Positions 16,666-24,873 of a stretch of 64,000 bases of DNA are shown piece by piece. Numbering within the stretch: the first letter of the stretch is position 1; the number at the start of each line of letters is the position of its first letter. The translations under genes were made by a program, and so were the position numbers. Under the pieces are notes generated by a model. The model did not search any database and was not told where the DNA came from. It saw only the letters and a list, made by a program, of their open reading frames with translations. This DNA is from VRUE01 sp963707965 (GTDB taxonomy: Bacteria > Actinomycetota > Thermoleophilia > Solirubrobacterales > 70-9): positions 62,001 to 126,000 of the forward strand of contig CAVPRR010000006.1 of assembly GCA_963707965.1 (NCBI GenBank), read 5' to 3'.

Positions 16666-16687
16666 CCCGGGGGAGCCACCCCCCGGG
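16666..16687 (+). other. GC-rich hairpin in the murD leader
   Basis: CCCGGGGG (16666-16673) pairs with CCCCCGGG (16680-16687) around AGCCAC. Further short stems follow (ATTGC/GCAAT near 16707). The 210-base gap before murD is therefore rich in structure without an open frame of its own. Confidence 0.35.
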
Positions 16688-16771
16688 GACGGTTGTCTTT
16701 CTGCCGATTGCTCCCGGCAATCCGCCGGTCCAATTGCCGCCGACGGGGGATTGGGAAGTCGGCCAGCGAAC

Positions 16772-18148
16772 ATGAACGGGATGAGCGTGCCGCCGCCCAG
16801 AAAGCCCCGCCCCCCGCTGCCGCAGGGGCCGTTCCTGGTGGTGGGACTGGGCAGGTCGGGGTGCGCGGCGGCGCAGCTGCTGGCCGGGCGGGGGGAGATC
16901 GTGCGGGGGGTCGATGCCGGGCATCCGGCTGGAGCGGCAGGGCTTGTGGTCCACGGCGTCGAAGTCGTCCTGGATGTGGATGGCGTGGACCTGCTGGACG
17001 GGGTGCGAACAGTCGTCAAGAGCCCGGGAGTGCCCCGGGAGGCGCCGGTGATCGCCACCGCGCTGGAGCGTGGAATCGACGTGGTGGGCGAGCTGGAGCT
17101 GGCCTGGCGGGCGATCCCCAACCGCTTCGTCGCGGTGACCGGGACAAACGGCAAGACGACCACCGTCGAGCTGCTTGGGCACGTCTACCGCACGGCCGGC
17201 GAGCCGGTCGCCGTGGCCGGCAACGTTGGCACGCCGCTCTCCTCGCTTGCCGGCGAGGTCGATCCCGATGCCACCGTCATCTGCGAGGCCTCCAGCTTCC
17301 AGCTCGAGGACACCGGCGCGTTCGCTCCCCAGTGCTCCGTCTTTCTCAACCTCGCTCCGGACCACCTAGACCGCCACGCTGACCTCGGCTCCTACCTTGC
17401 GGCCAAGCTCCGGATCTTCGCCAACCAGGGCAACGAGGACGTGGCCGTCTACAACGCCGATGAGCCGGAGCTGGCCGGCGTCGATCTCGGCGGCTGCGCG
17501 CGCCGCGTCGCCTTTTGCCGGGGCTCCGCGCCGAACTGTGAGGTGGCGCTGGCGGAGGGGACGATCTTCTACGACGGCGAGGCGCTCCTGCGCGTCGCGG
17601 ACCTGGGGCTGTTCGGCGACCACAACGTCGCCAACGCGATGGCTGCCGCGGCCGCGGCGCTCTCGATGGGCCTCGAGCGCGACGCGGTCCGCGAGGGGCT
17701 GCGCAGCTTCGCCGGCGTCCCCCACCGGTTGGAGCGGGTCGCCGAGATCGGCGGCGTTCTCTTCGTCAACGACTCCAAGGCGACGAACGTCGCCTCGGCG
17801 ACGGTCGGCCTGCGCGCCTTCGAGGGCCGGGTCCACGCGATCCTCGGGGGGAGCGAGAAGGATGAGCCGTTCGGTCCGCTTGTGGAGCCGATCCGCGAGA
17901 GCTGCGCGGCCTGCTACCTGACCGGCGCCGCTGCCACCCGCCTTGCGGTCGAGCTGGCCCCGGTCGTGCAGGCGGGCGTCCCGCTGCACCGGTGCGCCGA
18001 CCTCGAGGACGCGGTGCGCCGCGCGGCCGCCGCGGCCGCGGCTGGGGAGGTCGTCCTGCTCTCTCCCGCCTGCGCGAGCTTCGACGCCTTCGAGAACTTC
18101 GAGATGCGCGGCGATCGCTTTCGCGAGATCGTCGAGGGCCTTTCATGA
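16772..18148 (+). CDS. murD: UDP-MurNAc-L-alanine:D-glutamate ligase MurD
   Basis: From ATG 16772 the protein has 458 residues. It adds D-Glu to UDP-MurNAc-L-Ala. Motifs are FLVVGLGRSGCAAAQLL (N-terminal UDP-binding fold), VKSPGVP, ATP loop VTGTNGKTTTVELL, ICEASSFQLEDT, LNLAPDHLDRH, VNDSKATNVASA and LLSPACASFDAFENFEMRGDRF, all standard for MurD. The open frame reaches 45 codons further upstream, but that stretch covers the hairpin region and is not family-like. A second ATG at 16781 is also possible. The stop overlaps the ftsW ATG. Confidence 0.93.
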   Translation: MNGMSVPPPRKPRPPLPQGPFLVVGLGRSGCAAAQLLAGRGEIVRGVDAGHPAGAAGLVVHGVEVVLDVDGVDLLDGVRTVVKSPGVPREAPVIATALERGIDVVGELELAWRAIPNRFVAVTGTNGKTTTVELLGHVYRTAGEPVAVAGNVGTPLSSLAGEVDPDATVICEASSFQLEDTGAFAPQCSVFLNLAPDHLDRHADLGSYLAAKLRIFANQGNEDVAVYNADEPELAGVDLGGCARRVAFCRGSAPNCEVALAEGTIFYDGEALLRVADLGLFGDHNVANAMAAAAAALSMGLERDAVREGLRSFAGVPHRLERVAEIGGVLFVNDSKATNVASATVGLRAFEGRVHAILGGSEKDEPFGPLVEPIRESCAACYLTGAAATRLAVELAPVVQAGVPLHRCADLEDAVRRAAAAAAAGEVVLLSPACASFDAFENFEMRGDRFREIVEGLS

Positions 18149-19500
18149 GCCCTCGCCCTCCCACCCGGGGGCGAGGTGCGAAGGGGCCGGCGCCGAAGCC
18201 GAGGAAGGGGCCGGCGCCGAAGGAGAGGAAGCGGCGCTCGTCGCGAGCCGCCGGCCTGCCGGCCGAGTACAACATGCTGCTCACGGCGACCCTGTGCCTG
18301 CTCGCTCTCGGGGCGGTCATGGTCTTCTCGGCGAGCTCGACGACCCGCATTCTGAACGAAGGCGGCCTGTCGGACAGCGCCTTCTACCTCAAGCGCACCC
18401 TGATGTTCGGCGCGGCCGGGCTGCTTCTCATGCACATCACGGCACGCCACGGGCTCGAAGCTGTCCGGCGGCTCACCCCAGCGATCCTGGCGCTCTCGCT
18501 GTTCATGCTCGTCGCCGTCCTGGGGATCGGCACGAGCGTGAACGGGTCCAGCCGCTGGATCGGATCGGGCTTCATGCAGTTCCAGCCCTCCGAGCTGGCC
18601 AAGGTGGCGCTGATCCTCTATGCGGCCGATCTCCTGGCGAGAAAGCCGAAGCGGGCGCTGACGCTCGAGGGGTTGATGCCCCTGCTGCTGATGGCCGGCA
18701 TCGCCGCCCTGCTGATCGTCGCCGAGCCGGACCTGGGAACGGCGCTGGTCATCACCTTTGCGCTTGCCGCGACCCTGCTCGCGGCCGGGGCGCGGTTCCG
18801 GGACCTCGCCGTGATCGGCCTCGGCCTCGCCTTCCTTGCCCTGCTGGTGACGGTGATCGAGCCCTACCGAATGTCCCGGCTCACCGCCTTCCTTCACCCC
18901 GGCGCCGACACCAGTGGCGCCGGCTTCCAGGCCATTCAGGCGAAGATCGCGCTCGGGTCGGGCGGCATCTTCGGGGTCGGTATCGGCAACGGCGTGCAGA
19001 AGGCCTTCTACCTGCCCGAGGCCCACACCGACATGATCCCGGCCGTGATCGGCGAGGAGCTGGGGCTGGTGGGAATCCTCGGGGTGGTCGGCCTCTTCGC
19101 GATGTTCGGCTACGCGGGACTTCAGGTCGCCAAGAGGGCGAGGAGCAACTACGGCAAGCTGCTGGTCGCAGGCCTCACCTCGCTGGTCCTGACGCAGGCC
19201 ACCATCAACCTCTTCGCCGTGATGGGGCTGGCGCCGCTGACCGGCGTTCCCCTGCCCTTCGTGTCCTACGGCAACAGCAGCCTGGTGGCGACGCTGTTTG
19301 CGGTGGGGTTGATCCTCAACGTGGCGCGCGGGGGGACCGCCCGCGCTGGCAAACTGCGCGTCGTCGAGGGTGGGCGCTCGCCCACACGTGGAAGGAGTCG
19401 ATCGAGCAGTGCCAGGAGTCGTAAGAGTGGTGGTGGCGGCCGGGGGAACGGCCGGTCACGTCGTGCCGGCCATGGCGGTCGCCGCCGAGCTTCGGGCTAG
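18145..19500 (+). CDS. ftsW: Peptidoglycan glycosyltransferase FtsW (SEDS family)
   Basis: This 451-residue polytopic membrane enzyme of about ten helices polymerises lipid II at the septum together with FtsI. The cytoplasmic head (1-35) is a Lys/Pro/Arg-rich stretch. SEDS signatures include NGSSRWIGSGFMQFQPSELAK, AEPDLGTALVI, PEAHTDMIPAVIGEELGLVG and GVPLPFVSYGNSSLVA. TDMIPA stands where many homologues have TDFIFA. The last 31 residues (RGRSRSSSARSRKSGGGGRG and on) are basic and overlap the murG start by 92 bases, a much longer overlap than at other junctions here. Confidence 0.93.
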   Translation: MSPRPPTRGRGAKGPAPKPRKGPAPKERKRRSSRAAGLPAEYNMLLTATLCLLALGAVMVFSASSTTRILNEGGLSDSAFYLKRTLMFGAAGLLLMHITARHGLEAVRRLTPAILALSLFMLVAVLGIGTSVNGSSRWIGSGFMQFQPSELAKVALILYAADLLARKPKRALTLEGLMPLLLMAGIAALLIVAEPDLGTALVITFALAATLLAAGARFRDLAVIGLGLAFLALLVTVIEPYRMSRLTAFLHPGADTSGAGFQAIQAKIALGSGGIFGVGIGNGVQKAFYLPEAHTDMIPAVIGEELGLVGILGVVGLFAMFGYAGLQVAKRARSNYGKLLVAGLTSLVLTQATINLFAVMGLAPLTGVPLPFVSYGNSSLVATLFAVGLILNVARGGTARAGKLRVVEGGRSPTRGRSRSSSARSRKSGGGGRGNGRSRRAGHGGRRRASG

Positions 19501-20497
19501 CGGCGCCGAGGTCTCCTTCCTCGGCACACGCGAGCGGATCGAGGCCGAGCTGGCCCCGCGGGCCGGTTACGAGATCGAATACCTGAGGGTGCGGGGATTG
19601 GACCGCGGGAATCCGTTGCGCGCGGCGGCTGGCGCGCTGGAGGCGGGTGGCGCGGTGCTCGCCGCGCTGCGGGCGATCCGGCGCAGGCGCGCGGATGTGG
19701 TGATGGGAGGCGGAGGCTTCGTGGCCGGGCCGGCGGGCATGGCGGCGGTTCTCAACCGCACGCCCCTCGTTCTCACCGAGGCGGACAGTCAGCTGGGGCT
19801 TGCGAATCGAATCCTCGCGCGCCGGGCGAGGCGGGTCTGCCTCTCCTTCCCGATTGCGGGGAGGGAGGGCGAGCGCTATCTGGTCACCGGGCGGCCGGTG
19901 CCGGCCGCGATCCTGGGGGCCGACCGCGTGAGGGCTCGTGAGCGATTCGGCATCTCGCCCGAGGCGCGCTGCCTGCTGGTGATGGGCGGCAGCCAGGGCG
20001 CGCGCTCGATCAACGAATCTGCGGTCGAGGCGCTTGCCGAGCGCGGCGGCCGCGACTTCGACGTGGTTCACATCACGGGACGGCGCGACTTCGAGGCGCT
20101 GGAGGATCGCCTCGCCGCGGCTCCGCACAGGAACCGCTACACGCTGCTCGCCTACGAGCCGGACCTGGGCGACTGTCTAGCCGCCTGCGACCTGGTGCTG
20201 GGCCGTGCGGGTGGCTCGATCTTCGAGCTGACAGCCGTCGGGCGACCCGCGATCCTCGTTCCCTACCCGCACGCTGCTGCGGGCCATCAGGCGGGCAATG
20301 CCGCCTGGATGGCTGAGGAGGGGGCCGCCACAGCCATCGCAGACGAGGAACTGAGCCCCGAGCGGCTTGCAAGTGAGATCGGCGACCTGCTCGGCGACCC
20401 CGCCAGGCTCGCCGCGATGGCGGCCGCGTCGTCGCGGCTGGCGAGGCCGGACGCCGCGAGGCGGATCGCCGACCAGGTGCTGGCGGCGGGCGTATGA
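19409..20497 (+). CDS. murG: UDP-GlcNAc:lipid I N-acetylglucosaminyltransferase MurG
   Basis: This 362-residue GT-B enzyme works at the inner face of the membrane and converts lipid I to lipid II. It shows the G-loop AAGGTAGHVVPAMAVA near residues 9-24 (GGTAGH, as in many actinobacteria), GGGGFVAGPAG, MGGSQGARSIN and GRAGGSIFELTAVGRPAILVPYP, the UDP-GlcNAc site. I selected GTG 19409 (AAGGAG 11 bases upstream); GTG 19427 with CAGGAG 8 bases upstream is an equal rival, while GTG 19370 would add an unlikely head. It starts inside ftsW and overlaps murC by four bases. Confidence 0.93.
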   Translation: MPGVVRVVVAAGGTAGHVVPAMAVAAELRASGAEVSFLGTRERIEAELAPRAGYEIEYLRVRGLDRGNPLRAAAGALEAGGAVLAALRAIRRRRADVVMGGGGFVAGPAGMAAVLNRTPLVLTEADSQLGLANRILARRARRVCLSFPIAGREGERYLVTGRPVPAAILGADRVRARERFGISPEARCLLVMGGSQGARSINESAVEALAERGGRDFDVVHITGRRDFEALEDRLAAAPHRNRYTLLAYEPDLGDCLAACDLVLGRAGGSIFELTAVGRPAILVPYPHAAAGHQAGNAAWMAEEGAATAIADEELSPERLASEIGDLLGDPARLAAMAAASSRLARPDAARRIADQVLAAGV

Positions 20498-21906
20498 CCA
20501 ATCGGGCCGAGAAGCGCGACTGGGCGTCCCGCCGGCTCCACTTCATCGGGATCGGCGGCGCCGGAATGAGCGGGCTGGCGCTGGTCTGCCGGGAGTTGGG
20601 AGCGAGCGTGACCGGCAGCGACCGGTCGGATTCCTCATATATGGAGCGGCTGCGGGTTGCCGGCCTCGACCCGGCGGTCGGCCACGACGCAGCCAACGTC
20701 CCCGAGGGCGCCGAGGTGGTCGTCTCGACCGCGATCGCAGACGACAACCCGGAGCTGGCGCTGGCTCGCGAGCGCGGCCTCGCGATCCTGCATCGCGGCG
20801 AGCTGCTGGCTGAGCTGTGTGGGGAGAAGCGGTTGATCGCGGTTGCCGGCACGCACGGCAAGACGACGACGACCGCGATGCTTGCCTGGGCGCTGCGGGC
20901 ACTCGGCGCCGAGCCGGCGTTCTTCATCGGTGGCGAGGTGCCGGGCCTGGGGGGCGGCGAGGCGGCTGCGAACGCGGGCTGGGGGGAAGGCGAGTGGGTC
21001 GTCGCCGAGGCGGACGAGAGCGACGCCAGCTTCCTGAGGCTGAGTCCGGAGATTGCCGTGGTGACGAACATCGAGATGGACCACCATTCGCGCTGGGGTT
21101 CCGTGGCGGATCTCCAGCAGGCCTTCCGCAAATTTCTCGGGCCGGCGAGGGCGATTGCGCTGCCGGTGGCGATGGCAGCCGAACCGGGACGGCCGGCCGC
21201 GGGGCGTCGCGAGCAGCCCGCTGCGGCCGAGGCCCTCCATGAGGAGCTGTCCAGCCACGAGCCCTCCGGTCGCGGGGCCACCCGGACGCTCGGCTTCGAC
21301 GTGGGGGCGCCCGGCCCCCCCGAGCTGAGACTCGGCGTTCCCGGGCGCCACAACCTGCTCAACGCACGGGCCGCGCTGGCCGCCCTGAAGCTGGCGGGCC
21401 TGGACCTGGTTGCCGCCGCTGCCGCACTTGAGGAGTTCCCCGGGGTCCGCCGCCGCCTGGAGCCGAAGGGCGAGATCAACGGCGCCCTCATCTATGACGA
21501 CTACGCCCATCACCCGACCGAGGTGCGCGCCGCTCTCGAAGCGCTGCGGGAGGCGGGGCCGACGCGGCTGGTCGCAGTCTTCCAGCCTCACCTCTACTCA
21601 CGGACCAGGGCGCTCGCCGAGGATTTCGGTGCGGCCCTGGCTCTTGCCGACGAGGTCGTCGTGCTCGACGTCTACCCGGCCCGCGAGGACCCCGTCGGCG
21701 AGCTGGCGGGGGTCAGCGGAAGGCTGGTCGCCGACGCTGCCAGCGACCGGATGAACGGGCGGCGGGTCTGCTGGGCTCCCACGATCGAGCAGGCGCGGCG
21801 AGCTGTGCGGCGGCGGCTGGGCCCCGGCCAGACCGTCGTCACGATCGGCGCCGGCGACGTGTTCAGATTGGCGGAGGAGCTCGCGGCGGAGGGGGGTGTG
21901 CGGTGA
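20494..21906 (+). CDS. murC: UDP-MurNAc:L-alanine ligase MurC
   Basis: This 470-residue enzyme starts the stem peptide by adding L-Ala to UDP-MurNAc. Motifs are HFIGIGGAGMSGLALV (Rossmann-like N-terminus), VVVSTAIADDNPEL, ATP loop VAGTHGKTTTTAMLAW, VAEADESDASFLRL, TNIEMDHHSRW and YDDYAHHPTEVRAAL. The segment of about 225-270 is enriched in Ala, Glu and Pro and looks like a lineage insertion. The start overlaps the murG stop as ATGA, and the GTG of murB overlaps its own stop. Confidence 0.95.
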   Translation: MTNRAEKRDWASRRLHFIGIGGAGMSGLALVCRELGASVTGSDRSDSSYMERLRVAGLDPAVGHDAANVPEGAEVVVSTAIADDNPELALARERGLAILHRGELLAELCGEKRLIAVAGTHGKTTTTAMLAWALRALGAEPAFFIGGEVPGLGGGEAAANAGWGEGEWVVAEADESDASFLRLSPEIAVVTNIEMDHHSRWGSVADLQQAFRKFLGPARAIALPVAMAAEPGRPAAGRREQPAAAEALHEELSSHEPSGRGATRTLGFDVGAPGPPELRLGVPGRHNLLNARAALAALKLAGLDLVAAAAALEEFPGVRRRLEPKGEINGALIYDDYAHHPTEVRAALEALREAGPTRLVAVFQPHLYSRTRALAEDFGAALALADEVVVLDVYPAREDPVGELAGVSGRLVADAASDRMNGRRVCWAPTIEQARRAVRRRLGPGQTVVTIGAGDVFRLAEELAAEGGVR

Positions 21907-22814
21907 GCGTCCCGCCGGGCGTGGAGCATGACGTTTCCCTCGCTCGGCTGACCACCGTCCGGACGGGCGGTGCCGCCGACTGGTTCGCCCAACCCGGCGA
22001 TACCGAGCGGCTGCTCGAGGTCCTGGAGTGGGCGGAGGAGGAGGGACTGGCGATTGGGGTGGTCGGGTCGGGCTCGAACCTGCTGGTCGCCGACGATGGG
22101 TTCCGTGGCCTGGCGATCAAGCTCGTCGGGGGGCTTGCGACGATCGAACGAGACGGCGAGCGGCTGCTCTGCGGCGGCGGTGCCCGCCTGCCCTCCGCGG
22201 CGGCGAAGGCGGCGAGCTGGGGCCTCTCCGGTCTCGAGTTCGGGACCAACATTCCGGGGACGGCGGGAGGCGCCGTCAAGATGAACGCCAACGCCTACGG
22301 CGGTCAGCTCGCCCGCGTGCTGGAGTGGGTCGACGTCTGCACGCCGGGGGGCGGCGGTCGGCGCCGGCCGGAGCAGCTCGGCTTCGAATACCGCAGCTCC
22401 AATCTCGGCGCCCGCGACGTTGTGGCGCGGGCCTCGTTCCGGTTGGCGCCGGGTGACCCGGAGGCGATCAGGGCGGCGATGGCCGCAATGCGCGAGAGGC
22501 GGCACGAGGCACAACCCTCCGGGATCAAGACCTTTGGCTCGACCTTCAAGAACCCGGAGGACAAGCGTGCCGGGGGGCGCACCGCGGGGCAGCTGCTGGA
22601 GGAGGCCGGCTGCCGCGGGTTGCAGCTCGGGGGTGCCCGCTTCTCCGAGAAGCACGCGAACTTCGTCGAGAACATGGGGAACGCGACAACTGCGGACGTG
22701 CTGGAGCTGATGGCCGAGGGCCGGCGGCGAGTCCACGAGCGCTTCGGGGTCGCGCTCGAGCCGGAGGTGCAGCTGCTGGGCGATGTTCGCTGGCCCGGCG
22801 GCTGGGAGCTGTGA
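21903..22814 (+). CDS. murB: UDP-N-acetylenolpyruvoylglucosamine reductase MurB
   Basis: This 303-residue FAD enzyme reduces UDP-GlcNAc-enolpyruvate to UDP-MurNAc using NADPH. FAD-binding motifs are TVRTGGAADWFAQP, VVGSGSNLLVADDG and GTNIPGTAGGAVKMNANAYGG. The active-site Ser lies in TFGSTFKNPED, and ALEPEVQLLG holds the C-terminal Glu. FSEKHANFVENMGNAT is typical of type II MurB, which lacks the type I loop. The GTG start overlaps murC, and the stop overlaps ftsQ. Confidence 0.94.
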   Translation: MSVPPGVEHDVSLARLTTVRTGGAADWFAQPGDTERLLEVLEWAEEEGLAIGVVGSGSNLLVADDGFRGLAIKLVGGLATIERDGERLLCGGGARLPSAAAKAASWGLSGLEFGTNIPGTAGGAVKMNANAYGGQLARVLEWVDVCTPGGGGRRRPEQLGFEYRSSNLGARDVVARASFRLAPGDPEAIRAAMAAMRERRHEAQPSGIKTFGSTFKNPEDKRAGGRTAGQLLEEAGCRGLQLGGARFSEKHANFVENMGNATTADVLELMAEGRRRVHERFGVALEPEVQLLGDVRWPGGWEL

Positions 22815-23338
22815 AGCGGTTCCTGCTTCTCCTCGCTGCGATCTTGGTCGCCGCCGGCGCGACCTACGAGTTCGTCCTGCGCGACACGACTGCCAAACCG
22901 CACCTGACCCTGCCGCGCGCGACCGCAACGATCGGCTTGGGATCGGACGCGGTCGGCGTCGGTCCCGATGGAGCGGTCCTGGACTGGCTGCCGGCGCCCG
23001 AGGAAGGGACGCTTCCCGAGCTTCCACTTGCGGCGCCGCCGAGCCGGCCGCGGCTCGCCGGCCCGATGCTCCAGCAGGCGCGCGTCCTCGGCGCGGCACC
23101 GCCGGCCCTGCGCCCGTATCTCGAAGGCAGCCTCTACGGGGAAAGCGGGGTGGACGTGGAGCTGCGCTCGGGGATCGAGTTGCGCTTCGGCGACGCGTCG
23201 CGGGTGCACGAAAAGTGGCAGGCGGCGGCAGCCGTCCTGGCCAATCCTTCGGTCACCGCGCTCGATTATGTAGACCTGTATGTGCCGGGTCATCCGGCGG
23301 TTGGAGGGTCGGGGCATGCGCTTCCGGCCGCTCCGTGA
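22811..23338 (+). CDS. ftsQ: Short FtsQ/DivIB-like division protein lacking a visible POTRA domain
   Basis: This 175-residue protein has an N-terminal membrane helix at about 3-20 (RFLLLLAAILVAAGATYEFV) and an extracytoplasmic part. The latter matches the FtsQ beta-domain end: ELRSGIELRFGDASRVHEKWQAA, then VLANPSVTALDYVDLYVPGHPAV. The POTRA domain that normally separates helix and beta domain in FtsQ (about 70 residues) is not recognisable; residues 28-60 are too short for it. The place between murB and ftsZ is the usual ftsQ site. FtsQ scaffolds FtsL/FtsB and FtsW/FtsI. Overlap with murB (GTGA) shows it is co-translated. Confidence 0.68.
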   Translation: MKRFLLLLAAILVAAGATYEFVLRDTTAKPHLTLPRATATIGLGSDAVGVGPDGAVLDWLPAPEEGTLPELPLAAPPSRPRLAGPMLQQARVLGAAPPALRPYLEGSLYGESGVDVELRSGIELRFGDASRVHEKWQAAAAVLANPSVTALDYVDLYVPGHPAVGGSGHALPAAP

Positions 23339-23677
23339 CGCTCAGGGGGAGCCGAGCTGCGAAGCGGTCCGCATGCCTGGAATCTGGCATCCCAGAGCGC
23401 AAGTCGCGCCTTTTGCGGAGGTCTCGACACAGGCTATCCAAAACCCTCAACCAAAGGCTTAGAATGGTGAAACTCTCAAGTTCGCCTCTAGAGTTCTACC
23501 TTGCAGGATGACTCCCGAGCGTTTGACAGTGAGCCGATAATGCCCTACGTTGAGCCCAATTTCCGTGGTTTTGCAGCTAGCTTGAACCCTTAAGCATTGC
23601 TGAAGCCTCGGACGGAACGAAGGCTCAACTCAAACACCAGCCCCAACTGACGGCTGGCGATCTGGAGAAATCGGGAG
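23339..23677 (+). promoter_or_regulatory. 339-base ftsZ upstream region with candidate promoters
   Basis: There is no convincing gene here. TTGACA (23523-23528) and TACGTT (23546-23551), 17 bases apart, form the best promoter; a TAGAAT at 23460 is a second possible -10. CCAGCC (23637) and GGCTGG (23652) form a small hairpin just before the ribosome site GGAGAAA (23664), which is 8 bases from the ftsZ ATG. The AT content is above that of the neighbouring genes, as expected for a regulatory region. Confidence 0.55.
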
Positions 23678-24757
23678 ATGGAATCCACTTACCTGGCGGT
23701 GATTAAGGTCGTTGGAGCGGGCGGCGGAGGCACGAACGCCGTCAGCCGCATGGTCGACGCCGGAATTCGCGGCGTCGAGTTCGTGGCGGTCAACACCGAC
23801 GCGCAGGCCCTGCAGGCCTGTGACGCGGACATCAAGCTCTCGATCGGCCAGGAGCTGACGCGCGGCCTGGGCGCCGGCGGGAATCCCGAGGTCGGGGCCG
23901 GCGCCGCGGCGGAGAGCCGCGACGAGATCAAGGAGGCGCTGAAGGGCGCCGACATGGTCTTCGTCACTGCGGGTGAGGGTGGCGGCACGGGAACGGGCTC
24001 CGCGCCGATCATCGCCGAGATCGCCAAGGAGGAGATCGGCGCGCTGACGGTCGGCGCCGTCACCAAGCCATTCGAGTTCGAGGGGAAACGGCGAATGCAG
24101 CAGGCGCTCGAGGGCATCGAGAAGCTGCGCAACAACGTCGACACCCTGATCATCGTCCCCAACGAGAAGCTCCTGCAGGCCGTCGAGCGGCGCACCAGCG
24201 TGCTCGATGCCTTCCGCCAGGCGGACGACATCCTGCGCCAGGGCGTCCAGGGCATCACCGACCTGATCACGATCCCCGGGCTGATCAACCTTGACTTCGC
24301 CGACGTCCGCACGATCATGCGCGACGCCGGCTCCGCGCTGATGGGCGTTGGAGCCGCCTCCGGCGAGGCGAGGGCGGCGGACGCCGCCAAGGCTGCGATC
24401 ACCTCGCCGCTGATCGAGGAGTCGATCAAGGGGGCGACCGGGATGCTGCTCAACATCACCGGCCCCGAGGACCTCGGGCTCTTCGAGGTCAACGAGGCGG
24501 CGCAGCTCGTCCAGGCAGAGGCGGACGACAACGCCAACATCATCTTCGGCTCGGTTGTCGACCAGTCGATGCGCGACGAGGTTCGCGTCACCGTGATCGC
24601 AACCGGCTTCGAGGGCTTCGAGCTGTTGGCCCGCTCCCCGCAGCGGGTTCGCCGTCGCTACGAGAGTCGCCCGCGGATCTCGGCGGAGGACACCGACATC
24701 CGCAAACTTCGGGTTTCAGACGACGACATCGACGTGCCCGGCTTCCTCAAGGACTGA
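23678..24757 (+). CDS. ftsZ: Cell division GTPase FtsZ
   Basis: This 359-residue tubulin homologue forms the Z ring. Residues 12-20 (VGAGGGGTN) form the T1 loop. GGGTGTG at 101-107 is the tubulin signature, and NLDFADVRTIM at about 204-214 is the T7 synergy loop needed for GTP hydrolysis. After a short linker the protein ends DDIDVPGFLKD, the conserved C-terminal peptide that binds membrane tethers. The intrinsically disordered linker is only about 25 residues, at the short end for actinobacteria. It is transcribed from its own upstream region and followed by a terminator-like hairpin. Confidence 0.97.
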   Translation: MESTYLAVIKVVGAGGGGTNAVSRMVDAGIRGVEFVAVNTDAQALQACDADIKLSIGQELTRGLGAGGNPEVGAGAAAESRDEIKEALKGADMVFVTAGEGGGTGTGSAPIIAEIAKEEIGALTVGAVTKPFEFEGKRRMQQALEGIEKLRNNVDTLIIVPNEKLLQAVERRTSVLDAFRQADDILRQGVQGITDLITIPGLINLDFADVRTIMRDAGSALMGVGAASGEARAADAAKAAITSPLIEESIKGATGMLLNITGPEDLGLFEVNEAAQLVQAEADDNANIIFGSVVDQSMRDEVRVTVIATGFEGFELLARSPQRVRRRYESRPRISAEDTDIRKLRVSDDDIDVPGFLKD

Positions 24758-24790
24758 GCCTCAAGCGACCGATCTCGGTGGATTGAGGCT
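24757..24790 (+). terminator. ftsZ terminator-like hairpin
   Basis: AGCCTCAA (24757-24764) pairs with TTGAGGCT (24783-24790), and CCGA/TCGG pair inside the loop. It begins at the last base of the ftsZ stop codon. No T-tract follows. Confidence 0.55.
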
Positions 24791-24860
24791 GAGCGCCCGT
24801 TTCATAACCCTGCGTGCGTGGGGGGCTTCGAGGCAGACTCTGAGCTCGCCACCGCTGCAA

Positions 24861-24866
24861 TACGCT
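24861..24866 (+). promoter_or_regulatory. -10 element (TACGCT) of gcvT
   Basis: TACGCT ends seven bases before GTG 24874, the leaderless spacing seen at other units. Confidence 0.5.
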
Positions 24867-24873
24867 GCCGCGC

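Noticed and set aside
16660..16700. c-di-AMP (ydaO-type) riboswitch before murD
   Set aside because: GGGGGAGCCA resembles one conserved block, but the partner block GGGGTGAAT and the remaining helices are not found.
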